Under the pieces are notes generated by a model. That model was not told the origin of the DNA. It did no database searches and saw nothing but the letters and a program-made list of their open reading frames with translations. A stretch of DNA of 64,000 nt from an uncultured Pelagibacteraceae bacterium. GTDB lineage: Bacteria; Pseudomonadota; Alphaproteobacteria; Pelagibacterales; AG-422-B15. Both the position numbers and the translations under genes were made by a program. Position 1 is the stretch's first letter. Each line of letters opens with the position of its first letter. Location of the stretch: assembly GCA_902546615.1 (NCBI GenBank), contig CACCKE010000001.1, positions 62,001 to 126,000 on the forward strand, in the 5' to 3' direction. Below are positions 7,983 through 18,629 of the stretch, in pieces.

Positions 7983-9851
7983 ATGACTAGTTATGACGTT
8001 GTAGTAGTTGGAGGAGGGCATGCCGGCTGTGAAGCCGCAACCACATCCGCACGTGTTGGTGCAAAAACCCTCTTAATCAGCCATAAATTTGATACTATTG
8101 GGGAAATGTCCTGTAATCCTGCTATTGGTGGTCTTGGCAAAGGTCACTTAGTAAGGGAAATCGATGCATTGGACGGGATAATGGGGCGTATAGCCGATTT
8201 ATCAAGTATTCAATATAGGTTACTAAATAGAACAAAAGGCCCTGCAGTAAGAGGACCAAGAGCTCAATCGGATAGAAAGCTCTATAAAAAACACATGCAG
8301 GAGGAAATTGAAAATACAGAAAATTTAGAACTCTTGTTTGATCCTGTAGAAGATTTAATTTTTGATAGCAATAAACAAATTGCTGGCGTGATTTGCGCAA
8401 GCGGTAAAAAAATATCTACTAAAAAAGTTATCATCACAACTGGTACATTTTTGAATGGCCTTATCCACTTAGGCGACAAAACTATTCCAGCTGGAAGACA
8501 CGGTGATTCTCCCTCAATAGGACTTGCAGACTCACTCTATAAAACTGGCTTTAATATTGGACGATTAAAGACGGGAACACCTGCGAGACTAGACAAAAAT
8601 ACAATAGACTTTTCTAAGCTAGAAAAACAAGAAGCTGATGATGAGCACTCTTATTTCTCATTCCTAACCACAAAAACTCATAATGAACAATTACCGTGCC
8701 ACATGACACATACAAATGAGGCCGTTCACAATATAATCCAAAAAAATATAACAAAATCAGCTATTTATTCAGGTCAAATTAGTGGGACAGGTCCTAGATA
8801 TTGTCCTTCTGTAGAAGATAAAGTTGTTAAATTTGCAGATAAATTGAGGCATCAAATTTTTTTAGAACCAGAAGGACTTGATAGTGACTTAATATATCCA
8901 AATGGCATCTCAACTTCACTCCCACCAGATGTGCAGGAAGAATTTATAAGTAAAATCAATGGTTTAGAGAATGCTAAAATAGTAAGACATGGCTACGCTA
9001 TTGAATATGATTTTATTGATCCACAAGAACTTTACCAAACATTGGAAACTAAAAAAATAAAAGGTCTTTATCTTGCTGGGCAAATAAATGGCACAACAGG
9101 TTACGAGGAAGCTGCTGCGCAGGGACTTGTAGCAGGTTTGAATGCAGCAATTTCCCTAAATAATAAAGAACATGTTTTTTCAAGAAACGACTCATACATT
9201 GGAGTAATGATAGATGACTTAACTCTAAAAGGGGTTACGGAGCCTTACAGAATGTTCACTTCTAGGGCAGAATACAGACTGTTATTAAGAGCAGATAATG
9301 CAGATCTAAGATTAACGGAGATTGGGTACAATTTAGGGTTAGTTGAAGCTGAAAGATATGAAAAATATTCAGCTAAAAAAATTGAACTAGAAAAATTAAA
9401 TAAAATTGTTAAAAATCAATATGTTACACCTAATGCACTTTCAAGGATTGGAGTTCAAATTAATCAAGATGGTAAAAAAAGGTCAGCTTTTGACTTATTA
9501 GCTTATCCTAACATCAATATTGATAAAATAGATGAAATCTTTAACTTAAATCTAAAGCAATATAGTAGTGAAATTCTTGATCAAATAACAACAGAGGCTC
9601 ATTACAAAGGCTATCTTAAGAAGCAAGAAAGTGAGATCATTTCACTTACTAAAGAAGAAAAAGTTGAAATTCCAACTAATCTTAGATACGAATTAATTCC
9701 CAGTTTATCAACAGAAATCATTGAAAAACTTACAAAAATTAAGCCTAAAAACTTATCTCAAGCATCAAGAATTGATGGTGTTACACCTGCAGCCCTTAGT
9801 GTTATTTTATCATATATAAAAACCAAAGCTAAATCACAAAAATTAGCTTAA
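7983..9851 (+). CDS. mnmG: tRNA uridine-5-carboxymethylaminomethyl modification enzyme MnmG (GidA)
   Basis: FAD- and folate-dependent partner of MnmE, 622 aa. The dinucleotide-binding VVGGGHAGCEAA lies at residues 8-19. The signature blocks MSCNPAIGGLGKGHLVREIDALDG and GPRYCPSVEDKVVKF, and the conserved C-terminal domain (SQASRIDGVTPAALSVIL), are all present. It follows mnmE and precedes rsmG by 10 bases, matching the classic gid cluster. Confidence 0.97.
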   Translation: MTSYDVVVVGGGHAGCEAATTSARVGAKTLLISHKFDTIGEMSCNPAIGGLGKGHLVREIDALDGIMGRIADLSSIQYRLLNRTKGPAVRGPRAQSDRKLYKKHMQEEIENTENLELLFDPVEDLIFDSNKQIAGVICASGKKISTKKVIITTGTFLNGLIHLGDKTIPAGRHGDSPSIGLADSLYKTGFNIGRLKTGTPARLDKNTIDFSKLEKQEADDEHSYFSFLTTKTHNEQLPCHMTHTNEAVHNIIQKNITKSAIYSGQISGTGPRYCPSVEDKVVKFADKLRHQIFLEPEGLDSDLIYPNGISTSLPPDVQEEFISKINGLENAKIVRHGYAIEYDFIDPQELYQTLETKKIKGLYLAGQINGTTGYEEAAAQGLVAGLNAAISLNNKEHVFSRNDSYIGVMIDDLTLKGVTEPYRMFTSRAEYRLLLRADNADLRLTEIGYNLGLVEAERYEKYSAKKIELEKLNKIVKNQYVTPNALSRIGVQINQDGKKRSAFDLLAYPNINIDKIDEIFNLNLKQYSSEILDQITTEAHYKGYLKKQESEIISLTKEEKVEIPTNLRYELIPSLSTEIIEKLTKIKPKNLSQASRIDGVTPAALSVILSYIKTKAKSQKLA

Positions 9852-9861
9852 TATCAAAATA

Positions 9862-10485
9862 ATGATTGATTCGCCTGATGCTCTAAAAGAGCTCTTGCCA
9901 AATGTTTCACGTGAAACAATTGAAAAATTGGCTGAATTCAGGGAAATGATTTTGGCAGAAGACCAAAACTTAATATCGAAGAATGATAAAAACTTCATCT
10001 GGACAAGACATTTCTATGATTCTCTAAGATTAGCTCAGTTTATAACTAGCAATGGAAATGATATCATTGATATTGGCAGCGGTGCTGGTCTTCCAGGTAT
10101 ACCAGTTTCATTGTTATTTAGCTCAAAAAATAAGGTTTTTCTGTGTGAAAATAGACCTAAAAGAGTATCATTTCTTAACAAGTGTATTGTTAACTTAGAT
10201 CTTAAAAACACCGAAGTGATTCCCATTAAAGTAGAAAAAATTGAAAATAAAAAATTTGATATAATTTTAGCAAGAGCTGTTAGCCAATTAAATCATTTAT
10301 TATCAATTAGTTATAATATATGCAAAAAAAACACTACATTGCTACTGCATAAAGGTGTACATATAGACGAAGAGATCGTGCAAGCTACTAAATATTGGGA
10401 ATTTACTCATGTATTACATGAAAATGAAAGAGAAAAGGGTTCTTTTATTTTAGAATTAAAAAATATAATAAAATCAATAACTTAA
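9862..10485 (+). CDS. rsmG: 16S rRNA (guanine-N7) methyltransferase RsmG (GidB)
   Basis: SAM-dependent methylation of G527 of 16S rRNA, 207 aa, family length. The SAM-binding DIGSGAGLPGIPVSLL is at about residues 69-84, and WTRHFYDSLRLAQF and ENRPKRVSFL are typical. The first 20 codons contain the parS palindrome (encoded residues NVSRETIEK, the usual sequence at this position in RsmG proteins). The stop overlaps the parA start by one base (TAATG), so rsmG-parA-parB is one transcription unit. Confidence 0.95.
   Translation: MIDSPDALKELLPNVSRETIEKLAEFREMILAEDQNLISKNDKNFIWTRHFYDSLRLAQFITSNGNDIIDIGSGAGLPGIPVSLLFSSKNKVFLCENRPKRVSFLNKCIVNLDLKNTEVIPIKVEKIENKKFDIILARAVSQLNHLLSISYNICKKNTTLLLHKGVHIDEEIVQATKYWEFTHVLHENEREKGSFILELKNIIKSIT
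9903..9918. promoter_or_regulatory. parS centromere site
   Basis: The sequence TGTTTCACGTGAAACA is a perfect 16-base palindrome and an exact match to the bacterial parS consensus bound by ParB. It lies in the 5' coding region of rsmG, about 570 bases upstream of parA. ParB loads here and spreads, and ParA then moves the origin region. I found no second copy by eye in the window, but a full search was not possible. Confidence 0.95.
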
Positions 10486-11273
10486 TGAAAAATAAAATAA
10501 TAGCTATCTCAAATCAGAAAGGTGGAGTGGGAAAAACTACAACAGCAATAAACTTATCCACAGCCTTAGCGGCTATTGGGGAAAAGGTTTTAATTATTGA
10601 CCTCGACCCTCAAGGCAACGCTAGTACAGGTTTAGGTATAGATTATCAAAACAGAAATAATTCAATTTATGAAGTTCTTGCATCTCAATGTAATTTATTT
10701 GATGCAATTCAAAATACTGAAATAGAAAATTTAAAAATCATTCCATCCACTGTGGATCTATCAGGCATTGAACCTGAACTTGCTGAGGTAAATGATAGAG
10801 CTTTTACACTTAAAAAAATTTTTACAGACCAAAACTCATTAAATGATTTTAATTTTGTTTTTATTGATTGCCCGCCAGCTTTAAGTCTTCTCACTGTCAT
10901 GGCAATGACCGCAGCTGACTCTGTCATAGTCCCACTTCAATGTGAATTTTTTGCCTTAGAAGGTCTTAGTCAATTAATAAAAACAATCGATAGGGTTAAA
11001 CAAAATCTAAATCAAAATCTAACAATCGATGGAATAGTTTTAACAATGTTTGATGGAAGAAATAAACTTTCTTCACAAGTTGCTGACGATGTTAAAAAAC
11101 ATTTAAGTCAACAAGTATATGAAACCATCATACCCCGTAATGTAAGAGTTTCAGAAGCCCCTTCATTTGGTATGCCTGCATTGATTTATGATCAAAAGGC
11201 TGCTGGTAGTCAGGCATATTTAAGGTTAGCGGATGAGATCATAAGACAAAACAAAGAACAGGAGGCAGCATAA
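10485..11273 (+). CDS. parA: Chromosome partitioning ATPase ParA
   Basis: Walker-type ATPase that drives origin segregation with ParB. 262 aa. The deviant Walker A KGGVGKTTTAINL is at residues 10-22, the LIIDLDPQGNASTGLG block at about 37-52 and the Walker B FIDCPPALSLLT at about 125-136. There is no N-terminal HTH extension, so it is the short chromosomal (type Ib-like/Soj) form. It ends on the start codon of parB (TAATG, 1-base overlap). Confidence 0.97.
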   Translation: MKNKIIAISNQKGGVGKTTTAINLSTALAAIGEKVLIIDLDPQGNASTGLGIDYQNRNNSIYEVLASQCNLFDAIQNTEIENLKIIPSTVDLSGIEPELAEVNDRAFTLKKIFTDQNSLNDFNFVFIDCPPALSLLTVMAMTAADSVIVPLQCEFFALEGLSQLIKTIDRVKQNLNQNLTIDGIVLTMFDGRNKLSSQVADDVKKHLSQQVYETIIPRNVRVSEAPSFGMPALIYDQKAAGSQAYLRLADEIIRQNKEQEAA

Positions 11274-12133
11274 TGAGTTCATCAATTTCAAAAAAAGGTT
11301 TAGGTCGTGGACTTTCATCGCTTATGGGTGATACTAAAGATGTCTCAATTCAAAATGAAACTTCAAATCAAGAAACAAAAATTTCAATTTCAAATTTAAA
11401 ACCAAGCCCGTCACAGCCTCGAAGATTATTTGATAAAAACAGCATTAATGAATTAGCTGAATCGATAAAATCTAGAGGGCTTGTTCAACCAATATTAGTA
11501 AGACCCTCACCAACAGAGTCTGGAACATACGAAATTATTGCAGGTGAGAGAAGATGGCGAGCAGCCCAAATTGCACAACTTCATGAAGTTCCTGCAGTTG
11601 TTAGAAAACTAGATGATCAAGAAGCGCTGGAAATAGCAATTATAGAAAACGTACAACGTTCTGATCTATCACCAATTGAAGAAGCCGCTGGATATAAAAG
11701 ATTAATTGAAAACTACGGACATACCCAAGAAGCACTTGCAGAAATCGTTGGTAAAAGCAGAAGTCATATTGCAAACATAATTAGATTACTTGGTTTACCA
11801 CAGTCAATTCAAGATATGATTTCAGAGGGAAAAATTTCATCAGGGCATGCTCGCGCTATTATGAATAGTGCTTTTCCAGAACAACTAGCAGAAAAAATTG
11901 TAAGTGAAAATTTAAGCGTAAGAGCCGCAGAGGACCTTGCAAAACAGAAAAAGCCAGGAGTTAAGAAGGTTAAATTAAAAGACCCAGATACCATTGATCT
12001 AGAAAACAATTTAACAGCAAAGCTCGGATTAAACGTATCGATCGACCACAAAGGAAAAAAAGGTGGTTCAATTAAAATAGAATATAGGTCTCTTGATCAA
12101 TTAGAATTAGTGACTGGTAAATTAAAAAATTAA
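11273..12133 (+). CDS. parB: Chromosome partitioning protein ParB (CTPase, parS-binding)
   Basis: 286 aa. The N-terminal GLGRGLSSLMG is the ParA-stimulating peptide. PSQPRRLFDKNSINELAESIK and IIAGERRWRAAQIA form the ParB/Srx CTP-binding fold (GERRxRA motif). ENVQRSDLSPIEEAAGYKRLIE and the following helix-turn-helix (TQEALAEIVGKSRSHIANIIRLL) recognise parS. A C-terminal dimerisation domain follows (about 230-286). Its target site is present inside rsmG just upstream. Converges on holA with a 4-base overlap. Confidence 0.96.
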   Translation: MSSSISKKGLGRGLSSLMGDTKDVSIQNETSNQETKISISNLKPSPSQPRRLFDKNSINELAESIKSRGLVQPILVRPSPTESGTYEIIAGERRWRAAQIAQLHEVPAVVRKLDDQEALEIAIIENVQRSDLSPIEEAAGYKRLIENYGHTQEALAEIVGKSRSHIANIIRLLGLPQSIQDMISEGKISSGHARAIMNSAFPEQLAEKIVSENLSVRAAEDLAKQKKPGVKKVKLKDPDTIDLENNLTAKLGLNVSIDHKGKKGGSIKIEYRSLDQLELVTGKLKN

Positions 12134-13155
12134 TTTTTAAAATATCGCCTTCCATTATTTGCAATTATTAAAATTGATTTCTCACAATTTATATTTGCTA
12201 ATCTATTGTTTATTTTGCAAGCAATCTCTGTTTCTAAAAGGTTAACTAAGTGTTTTTCAATAGTGCGAAGAGGCCACTTCAGACAATGTGTTTGAAAATT
12301 ATCCTTATCTTTCCAAAACACTGGTGGCTTTAGGATTCTGATAGAAGTTTCAAAGTTGTTGCCTTTTTTCATTTCAATCTTTGTTTGCTGAATTCTTGTT
12401 AAATAGTTTGTAAGACTTCTTACTAAACTGACTGGGCTTGCTCCTTCAGTTAATAATTTATTAATAATTTTAGAACTTTTAGTGGTATTTCCAAACATAA
12501 CATTTTCGTTCATTTTATTTAAATTTTGAGAGCTAGAGTCGTTAAGTAATTTTTTAACTACATCTAAATTAGTTTTTTCTTTTGAACCTCTATAATATAT
12601 TTCAATTTTCTCAAGTTCGCGTTTACTAACTAGGCGATCATTGCTGAGGGTTTGCAAAAGATAATTTTTTATATCTCGATTAAGTTCAAGATTATTTTTT
12701 TTTGAAAATTCATCAATGTTTTTAATCATTGATCTGCCATCGTCCTCGTAACATGCAAGTGAAAGTGAACTATTTTCCTTTTCAAAAAAATTTCTAATTT
12801 TTGAGGATTTGTTTAAATTACTGTCTCTAATTATCAGCACTGTATCTTGCGGAGCATTTAACACAGTGTCTTCAATAATATTGAGGTGCTTATCCTTGAT
12901 GGCATCTCCTATAACGATCTTTTTTTTGAAAAACATTGAGACAGTACTTGTTATGTCATTCAGCATTTGTGGATCATGATCTAAATCTTTTCCATTAAAA
13001 CTTATTTTTTCATATTCATCTTTAATTAGGTAGGTATCTGTTATTTTTTCTATTTGCTCTTTTACAAGTCCATCGTTTGGACCATAAATAAGAATACCTA
13101 AAAATTTAATATCCTCGGAAAAGATGTTTTGTAACTGATGCTCTTTGATGATCAT
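12130..13155 (-). CDS. holA: DNA polymerase III delta subunit
   Basis: Clamp-loader subunit that opens the beta sliding clamp, 341 aa. The sequence is diverged, but FLGILIYGPNDGLVKEQIEKI at the N-terminus matches the HolA beginning (iYGpDeglv), and the overall AAA+-like layout and length fit. Position is diagnostic: holA lies between parB and lptE in many alphaproteobacteria. The gene abuts lptE upstream with no gap. Confidence 0.88.
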   Translation of the reverse strand: MIIKEHQLQNIFSEDIKFLGILIYGPNDGLVKEQIEKITDTYLIKDEYEKISFNGKDLDHDPQMLNDITSTVSMFFKKKIVIGDAIKDKHLNIIEDTVLNAPQDTVLIIRDSNLNKSSKIRNFFEKENSSLSLACYEDDGRSMIKNIDEFSKKNNLELNRDIKNYLLQTLSNDRLVSKRELEKIEIYYRGSKEKTNLDVVKKLLNDSSSQNLNKMNENVMFGNTTKSSKIINKLLTEGASPVSLVRSLTNYLTRIQQTKIEMKKGNNFETSIRILKPPVFWKDKDNFQTHCLKWPLRTIEKHLVNLLETEIACKINNRLANINCEKSILIIANNGRRYFKN

Positions 13156-13623
13156 TTATTTCAAGATTCTGCTTTGTATTCTTGATGACATAATTTGAAG
13201 CGCATTTTTTGCCGCAATTTTTGTCATGCTTTTCCTAGTATCTTCATTAATTACTTCTGAATCTACAGTGTCATACTGGGCGAAGCCTCTTGTTGTTCCT
13301 TCAGAGATGACATCTCCGGAGTCTAGTTGAATAAGTTGGTAATTGATTTCAATTTCTATTCTATATTTTGCCACTGTGCCGTTGGTATTAATAATGAGAG
13401 GACTCAAATCTTCATTTACTGATATTACAGCTTTGTAATTTATTTCACCATCTGCGGTAAAACTTGCATTTAACTCATCAATTATTTCTCTCGATACACT
13501 GTTCTGCACTTCGACCGTATAATTACTAAAATTCGAGTCTGTCTCTGTAATCTGGTGAATAGGTTTGAAACCACAATTGTTAATAAATAATAAAACTAAA
13601 ATAATTATTAAACTTCTTATCAT
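13156..13623 (-). CDS. lptE: LPS-assembly lipoprotein LptE
   Basis: 155 aa lipoprotein precursor with a short hydrophobic signal and a lipobox-like LFINNC, Cys at residue 17, followed by GFKPIH, which is typical of LptE (CGFxP). Acts as the plug partner of the LptD outer-membrane LPS translocon. The rest is poorly conserved, so the call rests on the lipobox, the GF(R/K)P start, the length and the leuS-lptE-holA gene order. Overlaps the upstream TPR-sulfotransferase gene by 4 bases. Confidence 0.82.
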   Translation of the reverse strand: MIRSLIIILVLLFINNCGFKPIHQITETDSNFSNYTVEVQNSVSREIIDELNASFTADGEINYKAVISVNEDLSPLIINTNGTVAKYRIEIEINYQLIQLDSGDVISEGTTRGFAQYDTVDSEVINEDTRKSMTKIAAKNALQIMSSRIQSRILK

Positions 13624-15329
13624 TTTTTTAATTCTTGAATCATATTTTCTAAATTCTTCTCATATTTTTTCCATGCACCTATTGATTTATTCGTCATAGG
13701 CTTTCTGACTTGTTCAATACTTGCTGTTCTAACTTGCCTCTTATTGTTAAAAAACTCAAGACATTGCTTTTCCCAGCTAAGTTCACAGAAGCTTATCAAT
13801 TCTTTTGATACTTTTTCCTGATTATTAACAAGTTCTTCATTATCAAGAATAAAAATATCCTCAGCATATTTTTTAAACCAAAAATCCATAAGTTTTTCAT
13901 GTAATCTATAGTATTTAACCAGCACTTTCTGGTCATATGAGTATTGATGTGATAAATCCACAAATTTATGTGAGTAGAGTGAGAAACAGTTATCTATTGG
14001 ATCTCGTTTACAATAAATAATCTTAGCCTCAGGCAATAAAATTTTTATCAAACCTATCAGTATGAAATTGTGAGGCATTTTATCACAAATATATATCGAC
14101 TCTTCATTGCCATGGTCTGCTAGATCTCTTAAATATTTTTGTCTTGCATTCAATAATAACTCTTGGTTATTTAATATCTGTTCCAAACTCTTTATCTGAT
14201 CGCTACTTGGTAGAATTACTTTTGTAAGCCCTGAAGCGGCAGCGAGATATGCCAATTCACCTGCGCCCTCAATTTTTGAGTGAGAAGACAGGATTTGCTC
14301 GCATAAAGTAGTGCCTGATCTTGGCATCCCACAAATAAAAATTGGTATATTCTTTTTTAACTTATCCTTATTTTGAAAATTGATATTGACTGAAAATAAA
14401 CTTTCGATTTTTTTGAAAAAATTTATGTCATTTTCTAAGTCAAACGACCTCATTTCGTATTGTAAATTATTTCCTTTTACAAGGTATTTACCAGCTTTGT
14501 TGAAGTCTCTTTGATTTTTAAAATAATTAAAAAAAGAATGACAAATTAATACCTTATCAGCTGGATCAGTTTCAGTTTTATTTAATAATCCATCATAGTA
14601 TTGTATATGTTTATCCTCCAATTTGTTATTTTTTACATTCGTATATGTTAAGAGGTAGGGTAGCTTTTTATAATCAATTTTAAATTCTGCTGTAGCAATT
14701 TTATTGGCTTTTTCAAATTCTCCCATTTCTTTATAAGCCGATGTAAGATTGTACTTGTGATCATCAACGTCTGGAAAGTCGGCATTTAATTTTTCAAATA
14801 TCATAATAGCTTGATCAGCTTTGTTATTTATTAAAAGAGCTTTTGCATATTGACTTTTTACCATTGGATTACTTGGTTGTAAATTCATTGCTAATTCTGC
14901 AAATTCTAATGCTTTCGAAGGATTAGTTATTTTATAATAATAAGCTGCTAAGTTATTAATCGATGGCAAGTACTTGTTATTGATCCCAATAGATCTTTGA
15001 AAGCATTTAAATGCTAAGTCATAACTTTTATTACGAAGATGAATCGTACCAAGGTTATTAAGAGCCTCAAATCCACGTGGATTTATTTTTACTGCTTGAA
15101 TAAAATATTGATACGCACGCTCGTAATCTTTTAAATCTTGAAAAAGAATTCCAAGATGTCTTATTGCGTCGTAGTTTGATGGTTCTTCAGCAAGGACTTG
15201 ATTATAAAATACTTCTGCTTTCTTGTATTCTTTATTTGTATGAAGTTTGATTCCTTCGAGTAAATTTTCATTAACTTTATTATTAATTTTATTATTTTTT
15301 TGCTGCCGACGGCGTTCATGCCTGTTCAT
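13620..15329 (-). CDS. TPR-repeat sulfotransferase family protein
   Basis: 569 aa, two-part protein. Roughly residues 20-240 are TPR repeats (for example [30 protein letters not shown], and several similar 34-residue units). From about residue 325 there is a sulfotransferase domain with the 5'-phosphosulfate loop [21 protein letters not shown] and the later [18 protein letters not shown] (3'-phosphate binding). Many alphaproteobacteria carry such tetratricopeptide-sulfotransferases of unknown acceptor. Located inside the leuS-lptE-holA operon with 4-base overlaps on both sides, so it is expressed with cell-envelope and translation genes. The sulfate acceptor is not predictable. Confidence 0.85.
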   Translation of the reverse strand: MNRHERRRQQKNNKINNKVNENLLEGIKLHTNKEYKKAEVFYNQVLAEEPSNYDAIRHLGILFQDLKDYERAYQYFIQAVKINPRGFEALNNLGTIHLRNKSYDLAFKCFQRSIGINNKYLPSINNLAAYYYKITNPSKALEFAELAMNLQPSNPMVKSQYAKALLINNKADQAIMIFEKLNADFPDVDDHKYNLTSAYKEMGEFEKANKIATAEFKIDYKKLPYLLTYTNVKNNKLEDKHIQYYDGLLNKTETDPADKVLICHSFFNYFKNQRDFNKAGKYLVKGNNLQYEMRSFDLENDINFFKKIESLFSVNINFQNKDKLKKNIPIFICGMPRSGTTLCEQILSSHSKIEGAGELAYLAAASGLTKVILPSSDQIKSLEQILNNQELLLNARQKYLRDLADHGNEESIYICDKMPHNFILIGLIKILLPEAKIIYCKRDPIDNCFSLYSHKFVDLSHQYSYDQKVLVKYYRLHEKLMDFWFKKYAEDIFILDNEELVNNQEKVSKELISFCELSWEKQCLEFFNNKRQVRTASIEQVRKPMTNKSIGAWKKYEKNLENMIQELKK

Positions 15330-17896
15330 GATTCTAAAACAATATTGAGTATTTTATTTTGCACATAAATTGATTTTAATATATTTTTACCAGTAATTGC
15401 ATTATTAATATTACTAACATTCTTTAATTCATTATAAATATCTTCTTCTGAGGAGTCTTTTTTTACGAGAACCTCTCCTCTCCTTTTACCGTTTATTTGA
15501 ACCACTACTGTTACCTCATTATTAATAAGATAAAGTTCATTAGCTTTTGGCCATGGTTCATTTAATAGAGAATTAGTACTATTTGTAAATTCCCAACATT
15601 CTTCTGCTAAGTGCGGAACAATAGGTTCAATTATACGAATTAAAATTTTAAGTGATTGAGCAACTGCATGTTTATCATCTTCCTTTACTGTTTCAAATTT
15701 TGAAATCGCATTGACTAATTCAAATACTTTTGCAATGGCGACATTCATTTGAAATTTCTCAATGCTCTCTGTCACTGACTTAAGATTTTGGTGAACCAAT
15801 TTCATCAAACTCAGGGCGTTACCCTCAAAAACTATATCCTGAGAGGCTGCATTCATGCTTAAGTATTCTCTATTTTGAATGATTAAATTCCATATTTTCT
15901 GGCAAATCTTCCATGCACCTTTAATACCCGACTCAGACCATTTAATATCTTTTTCTGGCGGACTATCAGATAACATAAACCATCTTGCAGAGTCTGCGCC
16001 ATACCTGTTTATTATTGACTCAGGATCAATCACATTCTTTTTTGATTTTGACATTGACTCGATTGGACCTTCTGTAACTTTTTGTCCTGATGAAATTTGA
16101 AAATATTGGTTACCTTTTTTCTCTACATCCTCTGGAAACACCCAAACTTTCTCTTCATTTTTATACGTGTTATGACAAACCATACCTTGGGTAAAGAGAC
16201 TATTAAATGGCTCTTTCACATTTTCCAGCCCTAATGCTTTTGTAAAAAAACGTGAATATAACAAATGCAATATAGCATGTTCTACACCTCCGACATATTG
16301 ATCAACTGGCATCCAATAATTCATTTCTTCATCATCAAATGGTTGATGTTGATTTAAGGGAGAGCAAAATCTAAGAAAATACCAAGCAGAATCTACAAAG
16401 GTATCGAGAGTATCAGTTTCTCTGATAGCGTTCATACCCGTTTCTGGACATTTAGTATATTTCCATGTGGGATGACGATCTAGTGGATTTCCTGCAACAG
16501 ATAGATCAATATCCTCAGGAAGTAATAGTGGTAACTGATCTTCTGGAACGGCAATTACTTTTCCATCTTCTCTATACATGATCGGAATTGGGCAACCCCA
16601 GTATCTCTGTCTTGAAATACCCCAATCTCTCAATCTATAATTGATTGTTTGTTTACCTATCTTAAGAGCGTCAACCTTTGTTATTATTGTTTTTTTTGCT
16701 TCATCCATTGAAAGCCCATTCAAAAAATCTGAGTTAATTAATCTCCCATTGCCTACTATTGCATTTTTGTTATCAAATGGAGTTTGGTCCTCAGGATCAA
16801 TCACTTGAATTATTTCTAAGTTATATTTAATTGCAAAATCTAGGTCTCTTTGATCGTGAGCAGGACATCCGTATATTGCTCCAGAGCCATAGTCCATTAA
16901 GATAAAGTTGGCTATATATACTGGTAATAATTTATCTTTAATAAACGGGTGTTTAATGCTTAGTTTTGTAGGTATGCCTAATTTATCATTTTTTGCTATG
17001 GACTCTTCACTGATTTTTTGTGATCTCATTTCAAATACTTGATTTTCGATACTTTTTTCCTCCTTAATAAGTTCCTCTACAAGCGGGTGAAAAGGAGATA
17101 ATGCACAAAATGTTGCTCCAAAAATTGTATCTGGCCGAGTGGTAAATATTTTAATTTTTTTATTATTTAAGAGTGTTAAATCAGATGAGACCTCAAAATC
17201 AATTTCACAACCATAGGACTTTCCAATCCAGTTTTTTTGCATTGCCTTCACTTTTTCTGGCCAGCCATCCATTGAATCTAAGCTGTCCATAAGACTTTCA
17301 GCGTATTTAGTAATTTTAAAAAACCACTGAGATAAGTTTTTTTGCTCAATATCCGCTCCTGAGCGCCACCCTTTACCGTCAATAACCTGTTCATTAGCTA
17401 GAACGGTATTTTCTACGGGGTCCCAATTAACAAGAGATTCTTTTTTATAAATTAAATTGTCGTTATAAAATTTTAAAAATAATTTTTGCTGTTGGTGATA
17501 ATAAATTTCATCACACGTAGCAAGTTCACGTGACCAATCAAGAGAGAGTCCCATTTGCTTTAATTGATTTTTCATTGTTGAAATATTTTCATACGTCCAT
17601 GTTTTAGGTGAAGTGCTATTTTCAATAGCAGCATTCTCTGCAGGCAAGCCGAATGCATCCCATCCCATAGGATGCATTACATTAAAACCCATGGCTCGTT
17701 TAAATCTGGCAATAACATCCCCTAAAGTATAATTGCGAACATGTCCCATATGTATTTTACCTGATGGGTAAGGAAACATTTCTAAAATGTAATATTTCTC
17801 TTTGTCTTTAATTACTTTACTTTCAAAAAGTTTATTTTCAGACCAATACGACTGCCATTTTTTTTCAATTATTTTTGGATTATATTTTGCAGACAT
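15326..17896 (-). CDS. leuS: Leucyl-tRNA synthetase
   Basis: Class I aminoacyl-tRNA synthetase, 856 aa, family length. The HIGH-type motif is in [20 protein letters not shown] (about residues 42-61), and the KMSKS-type motif is [13 protein letters not shown] near 620. The CP1 editing domain is present in between ([12 protein letters not shown]). Upstream is the DUF3576 lipoprotein gene by 18 bases, and downstream is a 4-base overlap with the TPR-sulfotransferase gene. Confidence 0.98.
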   Translation of the reverse strand: MSAKYNPKIIEKKWQSYWSENKLFESKVIKDKEKYYILEMFPYPSGKIHMGHVRNYTLGDVIARFKRAMGFNVMHPMGWDAFGLPAENAAIENSTSPKTWTYENISTMKNQLKQMGLSLDWSRELATCDEIYYHQQQKLFLKFYNDNLIYKKESLVNWDPVENTVLANEQVIDGKGWRSGADIEQKNLSQWFFKITKYAESLMDSLDSMDGWPEKVKAMQKNWIGKSYGCEIDFEVSSDLTLLNNKKIKIFTTRPDTIFGATFCALSPFHPLVEELIKEEKSIENQVFEMRSQKISEESIAKNDKLGIPTKLSIKHPFIKDKLLPVYIANFILMDYGSGAIYGCPAHDQRDLDFAIKYNLEIIQVIDPEDQTPFDNKNAIVGNGRLINSDFLNGLSMDEAKKTIITKVDALKIGKQTINYRLRDWGISRQRYWGCPIPIMYREDGKVIAVPEDQLPLLLPEDIDLSVAGNPLDRHPTWKYTKCPETGMNAIRETDTLDTFVDSAWYFLRFCSPLNQHQPFDDEEMNYWMPVDQYVGGVEHAILHLLYSRFFTKALGLENVKEPFNSLFTQGMVCHNTYKNEEKVWVFPEDVEKKGNQYFQISSGQKVTEGPIESMSKSKKNVIDPESIINRYGADSARWFMLSDSPPEKDIKWSESGIKGAWKICQKIWNLIIQNREYLSMNAASQDIVFEGNALSLMKLVHQNLKSVTESIEKFQMNVAIAKVFELVNAISKFETVKEDDKHAVAQSLKILIRIIEPIVPHLAEECWEFTNSTNSLLNEPWPKANELYLINNEVTVVVQINGKRRGEVLVKKDSSEEDIYNELKNVSNINNAITGKNILKSIYVQNKILNIVLES

Positions 17897-17914
17897 TAAA
17901 AGATTATCTATAGC

Positions 17915-18454
17915 CTAAAGCTCAGCAGCAATTTGTAGCTCTCGGGCAGAAGATAAAATACTTTCTTTAATCTTTAAACTTTGCGTATCATTTATGCCTT
18001 GATCTATCCATTGGCCTTCGTTTAAAGATTGACTGAACAAAGTAACAACCAAACTATTATCAGTCATCTCTTGGTCTACTACACGAATGTTAATTTTAAT
18101 TCTACTTTGACCGTCATCAAGACTGTACCAGTCTGTTACTATTACCCCAGACATAGAGTCAACAGATAGAAGGGGCATGAAACTAATTTTATCGAGAGCA
18201 ACCTTGAAGGTAATAGAGTCTAAACCATAGTCAGAGGATGAGCCCCCACCTAAAATATCTCCAAGAGAAAAGCCAGATTTTTCATCTAAGATGGTGCTAC
18301 CCTCAGGAAGATTTATGTCTCTTTCTTCAACTTTTTTTGTCATAATCCTTTGTTTTTCAGTGGCATATTCCTCAGGATCATCAGACAATTGTTGCAATTG
18401 AGCGCAAGCTACAAAAGTTAGAATTGAAATCGATAAAATGAAGAGTTTTCTCAT
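17915..18454 (-). CDS. DUF3576 family lipoprotein
   Basis: 179 aa with a signal peptide and a lipobox-like TFVAC (Cys17), then AQLQQLS, so probably a lipoprotein. The body matches the DUF3576 pattern (SGVIVTDWYSLDDGQSRIKINIRVVDQEMTDNSLVVTLFSQ), a family found just upstream of leuS in alphaproteobacteria. A serine/glycine-rich stretch (LGGGSSSDYG) separates the N-terminal tail from the folded part. Function unknown. The position beside leuS-lptE suggests an envelope role. First gene of the minus-strand operon running to holA. Confidence 0.8.
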   Translation of the reverse strand: MRKLFILSISILTFVACAQLQQLSDDPEEYATEKQRIMTKKVEERDINLPEGSTILDEKSGFSLGDILGGGSSSDYGLDSITFKVALDKISFMPLLSVDSMSGVIVTDWYSLDDGQSRIKINIRVVDQEMTDNSLVVTLFSQSLNEGQWIDQGINDTQSLKIKESILSSARELQIAAEL

Positions 18455-18629
18455 GTCTTTTTGTGAAATCGATAAATATTACTTTTTATTAACTTAATAT
18501 GATGAAATAATCAATTTTTGTTATTTTTTCAATATATTCTGTCAGTTGCAAAAATATCACACATTGACAATTAAATGTGGTATTTAGGAAAATATCATTA
18601 ATTAAAAGCACTTTTTTTGATAAAAGAAC

